This document shows, one piece after another, positions 12,882 through 12,934 of a stretch of 12,934 nt of DNA. The stretch is taken from contig CAKVBG010000027.1 in NCBI GenBank assembly GCA_934725345.1, positions 1 to 12,934 on the forward strand, written 5' to 3'. Source of the DNA: an uncultured Eubacteriales bacterium. GTDB lineage: Bacteria; Bacillota; Clostridia; Oscillospirales; Acutalibacteraceae. The number at the start of each line of letters is the position of its first letter. The stretch's first letter is position 1. Under the pieces are notes generated by a model that did no database searches, was not told where the DNA came from, and was given only the letters and a program-made list of their open reading frames with translations. The position numbers were made by a program, and so were the translations under genes.

Positions 12882-12934
12882 TTAGAAGGATATTTTCTCG
12901 ATCTGTACTTTAGAATACAATTGTCTGTGACCGA
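12882..12934 (-). CDS. rplU: 50S ribosomal protein L21, C-terminal end (partial)
   Basis: The last 16 codons and the stop are visible: GHRQLYSKVQIEKISF then TAA. This matches the conserved L21 C-terminus (GHRQ-Y-KV-IEKI). The rest lies outside the window. The order rplU-prp-rpmA-obg supports the call. Confidence 0.9.
   Translation of the reverse strand, partial: GHRQLYSKVQIEKISF

Noticed and set aside
1..12934. Mobile element or CRISPR signals
   Set aside because: There are no transposase or integrase motifs, no spaced direct repeats, and no terminal inverted repeats flanking a gene block.

Overview
This window looks like chromosomal DNA from a low-G+C, Gram-positive member of the Bacillota, most likely a clostridial lineage. 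The evidence is the AT-rich base composition, strong AGGAGG-type ribosome sites, sigma-A-like promoters, the rplU-prp-rpmA-obg order with a Prp-processed L27 leader, a Mini-ribonuclease III gene beside obg, and a clostridial-type zinc phospholipase C relative. I see no insertion sequence, integrase, phage gene or CRISPR array. Genus-level placement is not possible from the sequence alone.

Left part (1-3711, minus strand). The N-terminal part of an unidentified membrane-anchored protein runs off the left edge and has its own promoter. To its right is a minus-strand transcription unit: promoter, tRNA-Val(GAC), small hairpin, mtaB (tRNA methylthiotransferase), a tandem two-domain thioredoxin, trxB, then a rho-independent terminator. 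The thioredoxin and TrxB together form a reductant-delivery pair.

Middle (3712-5915). A three-gene minus-strand operon for exported proteins has a clear promoter. Its first gene is a zinc-dependent phospholipase C family protein with all side-chain metal ligands but no visible equivalent of the N-terminal tryptophan. It is followed by two signal-peptide proteins that look like diverged paralogues of each other.

Right-centre (5916-10441). Plus-strand ychF and a family-4 uracil-DNA glycosylase form a housekeeping pair. Then comes an orphan gene behind a perfect-consensus promoter (TTGACA, 17 nt, TATAAT). It is split into two reading frames at a run of seven A's and ends in a strong terminator. 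Next is a P-loop ATPase of the tandem-domain type seen in Clostridia and Bacilli (PRK06851-like). Convergent with it, a near-consensus minus-strand promoter drives a long leader and two very small hydrophobic peptide ORFs (32 and 57 aa), the shorter one quite uncertain.

Right end (10442-12934, minus strand). This is a conserved translation block: the tail of rplU, prp, rpmA, a terminator, an obg promoter, obg and mrnC. Prp is the protease expected to trim the L27 N-terminus encoded just downstream.

Most of the window is core housekeeping. The parts most worth a second look are the split orphan gene at 7770-8725, the small-peptide locus at 9942-10388, and the phospholipase-like exported operon at 3712-5652.
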